From NCBI GenBank assembly GCA_026981985.1, contig JALSHZ010000098.1, forward strand, positions 1-54,360: 54,360 nt of DNA, read 5' to 3'. This DNA is from Gammaproteobacteria bacterium. GTDB taxonomy: Bacteria > Pseudomonadota > Gammaproteobacteria > UWMA-0217. The position numbers and the translations under genes were made by a program. Within the stretch, counting starts at the first letter, position 1. Every line of letters starts with the position of its first letter. Below, in pieces: positions 16,303 through 24,722 of this stretch. A model generated the notes under the pieces. It was not told the origin of the DNA and did no database searches. It worked only from the letters and a program-made list of their open reading frames with translations.

Positions 16303-16703
16303 CGAAAGTGATTCCGATCGCAGCCGACACCAGCCGCATCAACCCGGACAACAAATGCGATTTCTGCGAAGGCTCCAAGTGCTGCACCTACATCACCCAG
16401 CACATTGACACGCCGCGTAGCAAAGCCGATTTCGAAATGCTGCTGTGGCAGGTCTCCCACGAGAATATCCGCATCTACCAGGACGAAGACGGCTGGTTCC
16501 TGCTGATCGACGCCGCCTGCGAACACCTGCAACCCGATGGCCGCTGCGGCATCTACGAAACCCGGCCACCGATCTGCCGCGAATACAGCAACGACTATTG
16601 TGAATTCGACGCCCCCGCCGAAAACGGCTTCAAGCGTTATTTCCCCGACTACGACAGCCTACTGGCCTACTGCCGCAAACGTTTCAGAAAATGGGGCTAT
16701 TGA
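16299..16703 (+). CDS. YkgJ-family cysteine cluster protein
   Basis: 134 aa with cysteines at 20, 23, 28 and 29 (CDFCEGSKCC) and a second group (AACEHLQPDGRCGIYETRPP, then ICREYSNDYC). This is the zinc- or Fe-S-binding YkgJ/Fli-B-like cysteine cluster pattern. The molecular role of the family is not established. It overlaps gspN by four bases and the nuclease gene by one (TGATG), so it is co-transcribed with the T2SS genes. Probably cytoplasmic, as no signal peptide is visible. Confidence 0.85.
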   Translation: MTKVIPIAADTSRINPDNKCDFCEGSKCCTYITQHIDTPRSKADFEMLLWQVSHENIRIYQDEDGWFLLIDAACEHLQPDGRCGIYETRPPICREYSNDYCEFDAPAENGFKRYFPDYDSLLAYCRKRFRKWGY

Positions 16704-17344
16704 TGAGCCGCCTGCTGGCACTCCTCGTTGCAGCCGTGCTGCTCAGCGGCTGTTTCGGCCAACCCGGCACCGCCCGCGATGTCAGCCGGGCAGCCGCCAC
16801 CGGTGCTGATGCACTGATCTGCAATCAGGGGGAACCGGCCACATTGGTGAAAGTGGTCGATGGCGACACCATCGATGTCAAACTGGCAAACGGCAAGCAA
16901 GAACGCATCCGGCTGATCGGCATCGACACGCCGGAGCGCGGCGAAACCTGCTTTACCGAAGCAACTGATAGGCTGAAGGCCTTGCTGGCTGACGGCCAGG
17001 TAACGCTGATGAAAGACAAAAGCGAGCGTGATCGCTACGGCCGGTTGGTTCGCTATGTGTGTAGCGCCGGCGGCATCTTCACCGAAGGCCGGCTGGTGCG
17101 CGAAGGCTACGCTGTGCCCTACCGCTACTACCCCGACGTCTACTACGCCGACTACTTGCAAGAGCTGGGGGCGGAAGCAACCGCCGACGCCACCGGCTGC
17201 CTGTTCAGAGATGCCATGCGCGACAGCTCGGCCAACGGCACCACCTGCTGCCTCATCTGCCGAAACGGCAAAGCCTGTGGCGACAGCTGCATCCCCCGCG
17301 ATGTCACCTGCCGACTCAAAACCGGCTGCGCCTGCGACGGGTAA
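16703..17344 (+). CDS. Lipoprotein thermonuclease (SNase-like) with Cys-rich tail
   Basis: 213 aa from ATG 16703 (TGATG with the upstream stop). The signal MSRLLALLVAAVLLSGC ends in a lipobox (Cys 17), so it is probably membrane anchored. The staphylococcal-nuclease fold shows VVDGDTIDVKL, RIRLIGIDTPERGE (catalytic Arg, Asp, Glu) and RYGRLVRYV (second catalytic Arg). The last ~40 residues hold about nine Cys (TTCCLICRNGKACGDSCIPR and CRLKTGCACDG), suggesting disulfides or metal binding; such tails are known in proteobacterial SNase proteins. Last gene of the gsp block. Probably degrades extracytoplasmic nucleic acid. Confidence 0.85.
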   Translation: MSRLLALLVAAVLLSGCFGQPGTARDVSRAAATGADALICNQGEPATLVKVVDGDTIDVKLANGKQERIRLIGIDTPERGETCFTEATDRLKALLADGQVTLMKDKSERDRYGRLVRYVCSAGGIFTEGRLVREGYAVPYRYYPDVYYADYLQELGAEATADATGCLFRDAMRDSSANGTTCCLICRNGKACGDSCIPRDVTCRLKTGCACDG

Positions 17345-17378
17345 CGCATCCGCTGCTCTACGGATGTTGCGTTACGAG
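17343..17378 (+). repeat. Palindromic hairpin after the nuclease gene (possible terminator)
   Basis: TAACGCATCCG and CGGATGTTGCGTTA pair around a short loop immediately after the nuclease stop. It ends the long gsp transcript region but lacks a T-run. Similar GTAACGCATCC palindromes occur as dispersed repeats in proteobacteria. Confidence 0.45.
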
Positions 17379-17426
17379 GCGCTAAATGAATATTGCTGTT
17401 ACTTATCCCATCGACCACCACGCCGT

Positions 17427-17491
17427 GGGGGCGAATTCATTCGCCATACCACCGCAGTAGGGGCGAATTCATTCGCCGTACCACCGCAGTA
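17427..17491. repeat. Two tandem copies of a 32-33-base unit with palindromic GGCGAATTCATTCGCC
   Basis: The unit GGGGCGAATTCATTCGCC plus RTACCACCGCAGTA occurs at 17427-17459 and again at 17460-17491. Each contains the palindrome GGCGAATTCATTCGCC. It lies between convergent operons. Confidence 0.75.
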
Positions 17492-17499
17492 GGTAGACC

Positions 17500-17946
17500 T
17501 CACCGCCCCCAGCAAATATCCGTTGTATCCCTGCCCGCACCATCGTTTGCGGACTCCTTACCCGTATGATCCAGGGTAAACACACGACAATCCTTGTCCC
17601 GCGCCGCCGCGGGCTCACCAGCCACCGGGGTAGCCTCAATCAAATAGCCAGTACCGTTCGGTTTCACGTCAATCTTGTACATGCCGTGCTCAGAGAGAAT
17701 ATCTGCAGCCGTATCACCTCGAAACTGCTTGACTGCGTCATCGCCATGCAAATACTTGTGGTAAGCAGAAAAATAGCGTTCTTCTTTCTGCGCAATTTCC
17801 GACATCACCACCTTGGCCTCAGCGCGATAACCCCGAACAATAAAGCTCGAATATGACGTCACCGCAATCATCCCCAACACGGTGATCACCGCAAGGGTGA
17901 TCAACAACTCTAGCAAGGTAAACCCGGCACCTGCCCAACGGCTCAC
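17500..17946 (-). CDS. pilE: Type IV pilin-like minor pilin PilE
   Basis: 148 aa from GTG 17946, which overlaps the pilY1 stop (GTGA). The upstream ATG frame would give a longer leader. Leader MSRWAGAG precedes FTLLELLITLAVITVLGMIA (Glu +5). The globular domain contains YRAEAKVVMSEIAQKEERYF and the C-terminal pair DKDCRVFTLDHTGKES...ICWG with two Cys for the disulfide loop. PilE-type minor pilins prime type IV pilus assembly. Last gene of the fimT-pilV-W-X-Y1-E operon. Confidence 0.88.
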   Translation of the reverse strand: MSRWAGAGFTLLELLITLAVITVLGMIAVTSYSSFIVRGYRAEAKVVMSEIAQKEERYFSAYHKYLHGDDAVKQFRGDTAADILSEHGMYKIDVKPNGTGYLIEATPVAGEPAAARDKDCRVFTLDHTGKESANDGAGRDTTDICWGR

Positions 17947-20900
17947 TTGGCGACCTCCCAGTACCATTTATTCAGGCCGCTGAAGGTCGGCGATTCCAGC
18001 CCTTTGAGCTTACTGTCGAGAATATCGAACTTGACCCCTTTGACTACCTTTTTGCCAGCAACAGTTTTTTCGTAACGCGATGCGACGAGCACCACTTCAG
18101 AAGGGATATCCGAAGTCGTGTATTCGATGCTTTGTTTCGGATCTTCGATATCGGCGAATTTCAGCGCTGGTTTGGCTGTACGCACATCCAGGCCATATAC
18201 CCGCCCGGTGTGCGAGGCATTGGAACAGACATCCGCAGCCGGTTTTGTTTCAGGCTCGAAGGTGGTGAAATAAACGGTATTTTTCAGCGTGACAGCCTTG
18301 GCCAATGCCTTTTCACCACCCGTCCTGTTCAGCGCGAGTTTCCAACCATATTGAGAAGGCTGAGGCTCTTCCTCCAGCCCAGGCTTACCGGCATTCAGAT
18401 TCGGAATATCGCCAAGGTCGTCAGGCTTAATCAGGTGGTAACTCTCATCGTTCGTCTCCAGCGGAAGCTGATAGACATGCCTATCCTTAACCACGAACAG
18501 GTAATCCTGATCGATATCCTTGTCCTTCATCAACGGGTGCGCCCGATATCCGGAACCCAGCGACAAGGTGATAAAGCGGATGCCATTTTGCACCACCAGT
18601 GCCGCGTCCGGCTCGTTGTAGAATCGTCTTGGCACCCCCAGGCTGGTACTGCTCAGATCAGCGAGCAAAACGGTTCTGATCTCTTTGACCTTTTCGCTGA
18701 CGGGCATCAATGTATTTCCGGGATCGGGCAGGTCGATGCGGAATATATGGCCTTCGATATCGACCAAATAGATACGGTCGGCGATGCCATTGTTGTCGAT
18801 GTCGATAATGCGGGGATTGGCTGGAATGCTGGCGCTAACCTCTCCGAGATTCACTTGCTCCACTTTTTCTCCGGTGCGCGCGTCGACGATAAACAGCGCA
18901 TTACCCTCCCCTCCCCGGATCTTCTCTGCAAAGCGACGCTGCGGGTCAGGTTGATCGTATTCTGGATCATAGCCTCCCGAAAAGATGAATACCGACTGCG
19001 GCGTATCCTCCAATTGGACAACTGCAGGAAATACACGAGACCAGGTTTGGCCCAACTTTTCAAAATCCGACGCGCCACCACGAATCATCCAGGCAAGCTC
19101 CGGCTTGTCCGGATCCGTAATATCAAGCGCATAGTAGTTAAGCCCGCCACGACGCATGCCGACAACAAGAAAGGTTTTTCCAGTTGGGTCGTCGTTTTCA
19201 CCCACAGGGAGATCGTCGCGCCATACGGTTATATGCCCATCAAGACCATAGGGATGCGGCTCGTCGAGATCGTTGTCCTTGCGAATTTTGATGACCGGCA
19301 GCAGTTCTTTGGGAATAAAGGCAAACTTTTCAATACCGGTCGCCGTATCGATGGCGTGCAGATAGCCTTCATTGGTGGCAACGAAAACCAGATCAGGGCC
19401 ATCTTCATAGGGCACCAATACCGGCGCGGAATGCAGAATATCGCCCATTTCCTGGCGATATTCTAGCTCGCCAGCTGCTGCTGTCGTATCGATGCCGCGC
19501 GCGTAATCGATCAACTCAGCGAGGTCACCACCACCGAACCAGTCGGCTTCCACCGTATCGGCATTGAGCGCGATCAGCTTGTTACTATCACTACTGGTAA
19601 ATATCGTCCTGCCCGCGCCCAACAAGCGTGCAGCCCCACCCGAGGCAATATCAGCACCATCCGCCGGGTCCGCATCCGGCAACCAGTAGCTGCGGCTACC
19701 CTGCACAGGCTTACCGTCCTCATCATAAATGGGCGCTCCGCTCGCATCGACAACCCGGATACCCTCATCACTGCGCTCCAGCTTGTACTTTTTCAGATTG
19801 CCAGGCCAACGCGGCGAAATGCCGGGTCGAAAGAAAGGGAAAAAAACCTCGTCGCCGTGAGTCAGCCCGGTTTCAGGGTCAACCGAAATGGAAGGGATCG
19901 CCAGATCGTGATTGACCACGGCAATGTTGCTGACGATGTTATTGAAAACCTCTTTCAACTGCTCGCGATTGTTTGCAGTAAAAAAGCCTTGCTCACCGTT
20001 TGCCTCAGCCTCCTCGCCCAAGTTCGCAAGCTTACGCAAATACTCCTGACCTTCAGGCTCTACGGCAAAGGCGATGGCGTAAGTGGATACCAGTTGATCA
20101 CCTTCCAGCGATTCTCTCTGATCCTTGGTCGCCAGGAAACGGGTCAATTCCGGTCCGCACTGTCCATCCCCCAGATTCTCGCAGGCAGCAATATCGAAGG
20201 AATCTGCCAGCTTGCCGAGAATAGCCGGATCGTGCTCGACAGGATCACCCGCCGAAATCAGCAAGCCATCGTCAGGCTTTCCATCCGACATCAATACCAG
20301 ATAGTTGGTCTGGCACTCCTTTGTAATGGGCGAACGGTAACGCGCATCCTCAATGCTGTATTTGGCCTTGGTAGGATCTTCGTAAGTGCAAAACTCTTGA
20401 GGGCAGTTGTAGTTGACGTGGGCTGCAACCTGCACAGTCCTTTCACCGTAGCTTGAACAGTTCCCGGCTTCATCAAGCGTTCCATTACAAAATTGTTCCG
20501 TATACTCTCCGGCTGGTATCTCCTGTCGCTCGCACCCCAACACCCCTATTGGCGGACAGTTCAAATCCCCCTCGGTGCAGTAGTATTCAACACGAGTCGT
20601 CGGATTGCAGCTTGCCAGCACGTCTGCTGGGCACTCATTCCGCGTTTTATTGCACTCTATAGTCCCTCCAGAACCGGGGTCGAGCGGCACTTTTGTGCCC
20701 GAGACATAAGAGTCCGGATGTGCAATCTTTTGTTGTGTTCCAGTCGCCCCGTAATCCACTCCCTCGCCACGAAAATAGAGCGCGGCCTCATACAACGATT
20801 GAACGATAGGGGTATAGCCTTCCACCTCGAACTTGTCGATTTCAGCCAGTATGTCAGCACGAACATCCTTGTTCAGAGGCTTGCCATCTGCATCAACGGC

Positions 20901-21269
20901 GGACAACGAGGTGACCGGATAACGAATGCCATTAGCCTGGGCTTTTTCACTGTGGCCACCATAATTCAGCAAACCAACATTGACTGTATCAGGAATGGTC
21001 GCCAAGACCTCCTCCAACACCTCCTTCATTAACAGATACTTACTTTTCCCAAGTTGACCATCACCACTAAGCGTCAACCCATCATTCATACTTCCCGAAC
21101 TGTCCAACACGAAAAGAATATTCGGCTGCCCGGCGGCGGCATAGGAGGTGAGGTAAATTTCAGTATCATCCGCAACGGACATTGCCGGCAGCAAACATGT
21201 GACCAGCCCAACGCCAAGTCGCTTCATGTAACGCGATATTCGGCGCATGTTTTCTGCAAGTTCAGGCAT
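17943..21269 (-). CDS. pilY1: Type IV pilus tip/adhesion protein PilY1
   Basis: 1108 aa. Signal peptide region MKRLGVGLVTCLLPAMSVA (an internal Met at residue 15 is an alternative start; the first Met overlaps the pilX stop as TAATG). A von Willebrand A-like domain near the N-terminus carries the MIDAS motif DSSGS (56-60). A Cys-rich insert follows (~205-300). The C-terminal beta-propeller (Neisseria PilC/PilY1 domain) has APVLVPYEDGPDLVFVATNE and a Ca2+ loop DIDNNGIADRIYLVD near residue 821. It caps the pilus, aiding adhesion, surface sensing and twitching. Confidence 0.92.
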   Translation of the reverse strand: MPELAENMRRISRYMKRLGVGLVTCLLPAMSVADDTEIYLTSYAAAGQPNILFVLDSSGSMNDGLTLSGDGQLGKSKYLLMKEVLEEVLATIPDTVNVGLLNYGGHSEKAQANGIRYPVTSLSAVDADGKPLNKDVRADILAEIDKFEVEGYTPIVQSLYEAALYFRGEGVDYGATGTQQKIAHPDSYVSGTKVPLDPGSGGTIECNKTRNECPADVLASCNPTTRVEYYCTEGDLNCPPIGVLGCERQEIPAGEYTEQFCNGTLDEAGNCSSYGERTVQVAAHVNYNCPQEFCTYEDPTKAKYSIEDARYRSPITKECQTNYLVLMSDGKPDDGLLISAGDPVEHDPAILGKLADSFDIAACENLGDGQCGPELTRFLATKDQRESLEGDQLVSTYAIAFAVEPEGQEYLRKLANLGEEAEANGEQGFFTANNREQLKEVFNNIVSNIAVVNHDLAIPSISVDPETGLTHGDEVFFPFFRPGISPRWPGNLKKYKLERSDEGIRVVDASGAPIYDEDGKPVQGSRSYWLPDADPADGADIASGGAARLLGAGRTIFTSSDSNKLIALNADTVEADWFGGGDLAELIDYARGIDTTAAAGELEYRQEMGDILHSAPVLVPYEDGPDLVFVATNEGYLHAIDTATGIEKFAFIPKELLPVIKIRKDNDLDEPHPYGLDGHITVWRDDLPVGENDDPTGKTFLVVGMRRGGLNYYALDITDPDKPELAWMIRGGASDFEKLGQTWSRVFPAVVQLEDTPQSVFIFSGGYDPEYDQPDPQRRFAEKIRGGEGNALFIVDARTGEKVEQVNLGEVSASIPANPRIIDIDNNGIADRIYLVDIEGHIFRIDLPDPGNTLMPVSEKVKEIRTVLLADLSSTSLGVPRRFYNEPDAALVVQNGIRFITLSLGSGYRAHPLMKDKDIDQDYLFVVKDRHVYQLPLETNDESYHLIKPDDLGDIPNLNAGKPGLEEEPQPSQYGWKLALNRTGGEKALAKAVTLKNTVYFTTFEPETKPAADVCSNASHTGRVYGLDVRTAKPALKFADIEDPKQSIEYTTSDIPSEVVLVASRYEKTVAGKKVVKGVKFDILDSKLKGLESPTFSGLNKWYWEVAK

Positions 21270-21826
21270 TATCTATTCCTCAAGCCAACTGGCGCGACAA
21301 GCAGGTCGTGTACGGCAGCGGCGCTTCCGTTGCGATCGTTCCCCGTTACCGCACGTATCCGCACCAGTCGCCCGGCAACCGATGTATCAACACCGATGCT
21401 GTTGCCGAATACATTCACATCGCCTTCATGTTTCATCCCCGCGATGGCGGGGATGGTTTCACCACCCGCCTCCACATCCGGGCCAAATGGATAGGCACGG
21501 CTCAGTGCATACCCCTCGGTTTCACAGTTCTCCTGGTCGGCAATGACGTAGACATTATCTTTATCCGGATTTTTATCCGGCAGGCAATCGCATTTTTCAT
21601 GTGAGCAGGACAGTACTTTGTCGTACACAGCGGCCTCCTTGAGCACGGATTCTGCGGCCTGAAAAGTACCAAGGCGCTGCTGCGCATTGCCGGCGATACG
21701 TTCATCCAGCGTTGTCAGTTTCATTGCCGTCACCCCGATCAATGTCATCGCCACCAGCAGGACGAGGCCGACCACCAGGACTGCACCCTGCTGCCTGTTT
21801 CGATCGTTGTTGAGTTCGTACTTCAT
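21269..21826 (-). CDS. pilX: Type IV pilus assembly protein PilX
   Basis: 185 aa. N-terminus MKYELNNDRNRQQGAVLVVG continues into a PilX-type hydrophobic helix (LVLLVAMTLIGVTAMKLTTL), followed by the conserved DERIAGNAQQRLGTFQAAES. PilX lacks the Phe+1/Glu+5 signature but is processed as a minor pilin. A Cys pair (SCSHEKCDC) lies in the middle. Two bases after pilW, and its stop overlaps pilY1. Confidence 0.87.
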   Translation of the reverse strand: MKYELNNDRNRQQGAVLVVGLVLLVAMTLIGVTAMKLTTLDERIAGNAQQRLGTFQAAESVLKEAAVYDKVLSCSHEKCDCLPDKNPDKDNVYVIADQENCETEGYALSRAYPFGPDVEAGGETIPAIAGMKHEGDVNVFGNSIGVDTSVAGRLVRIRAVTGNDRNGSAAAVHDLLVAPVGLRNR

Positions 21827-21828
21827 TA

Positions 21829-22680
21829 TTAAAAAATTGGCATCCGGTTTCGCAGCGGGATCGTGGTCTGAAACACACGATAGAGTTTCCTGTCATTTTC
21901 GCTGTTCAAGGTCACTTGCTGCCCCGCCAGCGTAAATATCTGCGGCTCATTCACTGGTTCATCGAGCACATCTTCACCGCTGCTGATCAGTAACCCAACC
22001 CGGATGGCGACGACCTTGTTCCAGTCACTCACGTCAGCCACCCGCAAATATTTATCGGCAAAACCATCGCTATTCGAATCTTCACCGTATTCGACTTGCA
22101 TCGCGACAACATTGTCTACCAACGGCTGAGTTCCGCCACCGCTTCCCAAGCACATCAATCTTGCGATTCCAGTCCTGTTATCAATATTGAGAAACAACTT
22201 GCTAATCACCCGATCGGAGAGTTGGCTGCTACTCCCTAAACAATCATCCCCTCGTCGCCAACTGCCTTCGGTAATCGCCTGATACTGGACAGTCAATATA
22301 TCGCCAGCGACTTGTTTTACTCTTCCATTTGAAATAATGACTTCCAGACTGTCACTGTCTTGCGCCCCCAACTCCTTAAGTGGCTCCATCGTTTCTTCGA
22401 GTTGCGTTTGCAGCGAAACCAGCGACAACCCGCTCTTCGGCGCTACGATGACCGGCTGAACCTCCGCAAACATCGGGTACCCCGCCCGCACTACCGTCTG
22501 CTCGATAATACGAATCGCGATGCGGCCATTCTCCTGCAACAGCGACAAGCCATCGCGCGCCTGGTAGCTACGCTTGCCGGTAATGTACACCGAGCCAACG
22601 CCCGCCAGCACGAACAGGCCGATGACCAGCGCCACCATCATCTCGACCAAAGAGAAACCTTGTTGCCTGCACCGCTTCAC
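21829..22680 (-). CDS. pilW: Type IV pilus minor pilin PilW
   Basis: 283 aa from GTG 22680, which overlaps the pilV stop (GTGA). The frame is open upstream, but that would give an implausible leader. Leader MKRCRQQG precedes FSLVEMMVALVIGLFVLAGV (Glu +5). Typical PilW stretches follow: LSLLQENGRIAIRIIEQTVV, VIISNGRVKQVAGDILTVQY and the C-terminal VFQTTIPLRNRMPIF. It works with PilV, PilX, FimT and PilE in priming the pilus. Confidence 0.88.
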   Translation of the reverse strand: MKRCRQQGFSLVEMMVALVIGLFVLAGVGSVYITGKRSYQARDGLSLLQENGRIAIRIIEQTVVRAGYPMFAEVQPVIVAPKSGLSLVSLQTQLEETMEPLKELGAQDSDSLEVIISNGRVKQVAGDILTVQYQAITEGSWRRGDDCLGSSSQLSDRVISKLFLNIDNRTGIARLMCLGSGGGTQPLVDNVVAMQVEYGEDSNSDGFADKYLRVADVSDWNKVVAIRVGLLISSGEDVLDEPVNEPQIFTLAGQQVTLNSENDRKLYRVFQTTIPLRNRMPIF

Positions 22681-23192
22681 GGCACCACCTCCAAAGCAAC
22701 AACGCCGTTGCTGTCGCCAGGCGCTTCTGCCTCGCTCCAGCAGACTTCGATGCGACAAACCTTCTCGCCGCTCGCCAAATCATTGCAGCGTACCCGCATG
22801 CCGCCGTCAGGCAGCAGGTCGTCGACACCCAACTGGTCACCCTCTCCTGTCACACCGCAGGCCAGTTCATTGAGGTCAAACGCCGCCAGCTCCTCAGGCT
22901 CACAACTCTCCCCACGGCAATCGAGCTGCGAAATGGGACAAACCGCCGGTTTGCAGCCATCAGGATTCAGTTCGTAGCTGCCACCCGCAACACCAATCGG
23001 GTTGGCCCGCAGCCGCTCCACTGTTTCACTGGCGACCTGTGTGGCCTGGGTTCTAAAGTAAGCACTGCCGGTATGACGCACCCCCCAGAATTGCAGCTTG
23101 GCCAACCCCAGCAATCCAATCGACAGCAACACGACGGCCACCAAGACCTCGACCAGGGAGAAGCCGCTATTTCTTGTCGACACAGTCACCAT
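22677..23192 (-). CDS. pilV: Type IV pilus minor pilin PilV
   Basis: 171 aa. Leader MVTVSTRNSG precedes FSLVEVLVAVVLLSIGLLGL, then AKLQFWGVRHTGSAYFRTQA and ASETVERLRANP, the PilV hallmark. The middle is Cys-rich (CKPAVCPISQLDCRGESC). Overlaps the fimT 3' end by 26 bases. GTG codons a few residues in are alternative starts. Confidence 0.87.
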   Translation of the reverse strand: MVTVSTRNSGFSLVEVLVAVVLLSIGLLGLAKLQFWGVRHTGSAYFRTQATQVASETVERLRANPIGVAGGSYELNPDGCKPAVCPISQLDCRGESCEPEELAAFDLNELACGVTGEGDQLGVDDLLPDGGMRVRCNDLASGEKVCRIEVCWSEAEAPGDSNGVVALEVVP

Positions 23193-23694
23193 CCTTATCG
23201 GCGCGACAGCTGGAAACGGAGCCGGCGAGCGTTAATGCAACGCTACGACGGAAACTGGCCTTTTGAATAATGATCCGACGCTCTTTCTCACTGGGAGCGG
23301 CGGCGTCTTCCGCTTCCGATTTCTTGACCATGCCCTCACCATCAAAGACCAGCTGCGAGGGCGCCGAAGAAATGCTCATCAGCTGATCCGCCACATCGAC
23401 AACCTGCAACACCTCACTTCCGGCGACCACCATCCACCCCTTGCGCCAGTCCTGCCCACAGATAGCACCTTCACCCAATGGGCACAATTTGACCGCGCCA
23501 TTGCGCTTGACGGCTTCGGATCGGGCCAGATGGATGCTCGATACCAGTTGGTTGGTTTGCGTTGTGACGCGGTTGTTCTCCAGCAGCGATGTCAGCGATG
23601 GCACGCCGAGAAACGCAATGACGCCAATCACTGCGATGGTGATCATCAACTCGACCAGCGTGAAGCCTGTGATGCTGGATGATTGATTTTGCAT
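23167..23694 (-). CDS. fimT: Type IV pilus minor pilin FimT/GspH-like
   Basis: 175 aa from ATG 23694 (a TTG at 23703 is in frame). Leader MQNQSSSITG precedes FTLVELMITIAVIGVIAFLG (Glu +5). The FimT/GspH stretch NNRVTTQTNQLVSSIHLARS, EAVKRNGAVKLCP is clear, followed by DWRKGWMVV. First gene of the operon. FimT proteins in some gammaproteobacteria bind DNA for natural transformation; I cannot tell whether this one does. Confidence 0.87.
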   Translation of the reverse strand: MQNQSSSITGFTLVELMITIAVIGVIAFLGVPSLTSLLENNRVTTQTNQLVSSIHLARSEAVKRNGAVKLCPLGEGAICGQDWRKGWMVVAGSEVLQVVDVADQLMSISSAPSQLVFDGEGMVKKSEAEDAAAPSEKERRIIIQKASFRRSVALTLAGSVSSCRADKDGDCVDKK

Positions 23695-24158
23695 AACGAT
23701 CAAGCCCGGTAACGCACGGTTTTAATACTTAAGTCTCGGAATGCATCAACGGCACTGTCCGCACCATCCCTCTAGACATTGCTGCCTCAGTTGACAGCTT
23801 CCCCCTTTGTCAAAGGGGGATTGAGGGGGATTTTCAGGGGCTTGCTGCTAACGCATAGCCGTTCAAATCCCCCCTAATCCCCCCTTTGCGAAAGGGGGAA
23901 CTGCTAAGCCTGCTCACTCGCACTCCGAGACCCGAATTCATAGTTTACGAGAAAACCCGACGCACTGCGCAGAAGCACGTCAGAAATCAGAAGCTTCCCG
24001 ATATACGGTAGCAACAACGTTCAGACGCGCTCGATCGTTGAAAACAGCCATTGATCGACGCCAGCGTGAGCAACGTGGCAGATTGAGCGCAAACGATCTA
24101 CCGGCTTCGCTGAGACGCGGATAGGCTAACGGGCACTCATCCACGCAAGGAAGCCGCG
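23695..24158. other. 464-base divergent gap between two fimT-like genes
   Basis: No gene recognised. It contains the repeat pair at 23791-23902 and about 250 bases of unassigned sequence that should hold the leftward pil operon promoter and the promoter for the rightward fimT-like gene. Confidence 0.5.
23791..23902. repeat. Inverted pair of dispersed palindromic repeats (CCCCCTTTGNNAAAGGGGG)
   Basis: The left arm (23791-23834) contains TTCCCCCTTTGTCAAAGGGG. The right arm (about 23865-23902) reads AAATCCCCCCTAATCCCCCC then TTTGCGAAAGGGGGAACTG. The arms are inverted relative to each other around about 30 bases. The left arm is near-identical to the reverse complement of 12160-12220 in gspJ. 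Confidence 0.75.
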
Positions 24159-24707
24159 ATGATCCACCGAAGCCACCGGGGCTTTACCCTGGTCGAGATG
24201 ATGGCCACGCTGGCAGTGGCCACGACACTGATTCACACCGGTATCAGCTCATTCCAGGCATTGCTCGGCAACAACCGCCTGACGACCCAGGCCAACCTGC
24301 TGATGCACAGTATCGTGCTGGTGCGCAGCGAAGCCATCAAGCGCAATACTCGTGTCACGCTGGCGAAAACGGGAGAACATTGGGAAGAAGGCTGGATTGG
24401 CTTCGTCGATGGCAATGCCAACGCACGGCTCGATGAGGGCGAGGAACTGCTGGTCACTCAGGGCGCGCTACCGGGGCATCTGCTGCTGACGGGTAACCGC
24501 AATGTGCGTGACTATATCTCCTACACCAACCTGGGTCGCTCGGAGAAGATCAACGGCGCATTTCAGGCCGGTCGGCTGATGCTCTGTGACCGCCATGCCG
24601 ATGCCAGCCCTGAACATGCTCGGGCAATCGTTATCTCCAGCACTGGAAGGCCGCGGATTTCGCGCAAGAAAAGTGATTTGCGGGATTGTTTGAAGGGTCG
24701 TGCCTGA
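24159..24707 (+). CDS. Orphan GspH/FimT-family pseudopilin
   Basis: 182 aa with a very short leader MIHRSHRG before FTLVEMMATLAVATTLIHTG (Glu +5). NNRLTTQANLLMHSIVLVRS and EAIKRNTRVTLAK are the FimT/GspH signature, followed by EEGWIGFVDGNANARLDEGE. Good RBS AAGGAAG 6 bases upstream. Divergent from the pil operon and paralogous to its first gene, apparently a monocistron. Confidence 0.83.
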   Translation: MIHRSHRGFTLVEMMATLAVATTLIHTGISSFQALLGNNRLTTQANLLMHSIVLVRSEAIKRNTRVTLAKTGEHWEEGWIGFVDGNANARLDEGEELLVTQGALPGHLLLTGNRNVRDYISYTNLGRSEKINGAFQAGRLMLCDRHADASPEHARAIVISSTGRPRISRKKSDLRDCLKGRA

Positions 24708-24722
24708 AGCCTTGCTTTGCGG

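Noticed and set aside
18132-19466. Long plus-strand ORF opposite pilY1
   Set aside because: Shadow of the well-supported pilY1 coding frame; no domain or RBS.
23791-23902. CRISPR-like repeats
   Set aside because: Only two inverted copies with no regular spacers; this is a dispersed palindromic repeat pair.
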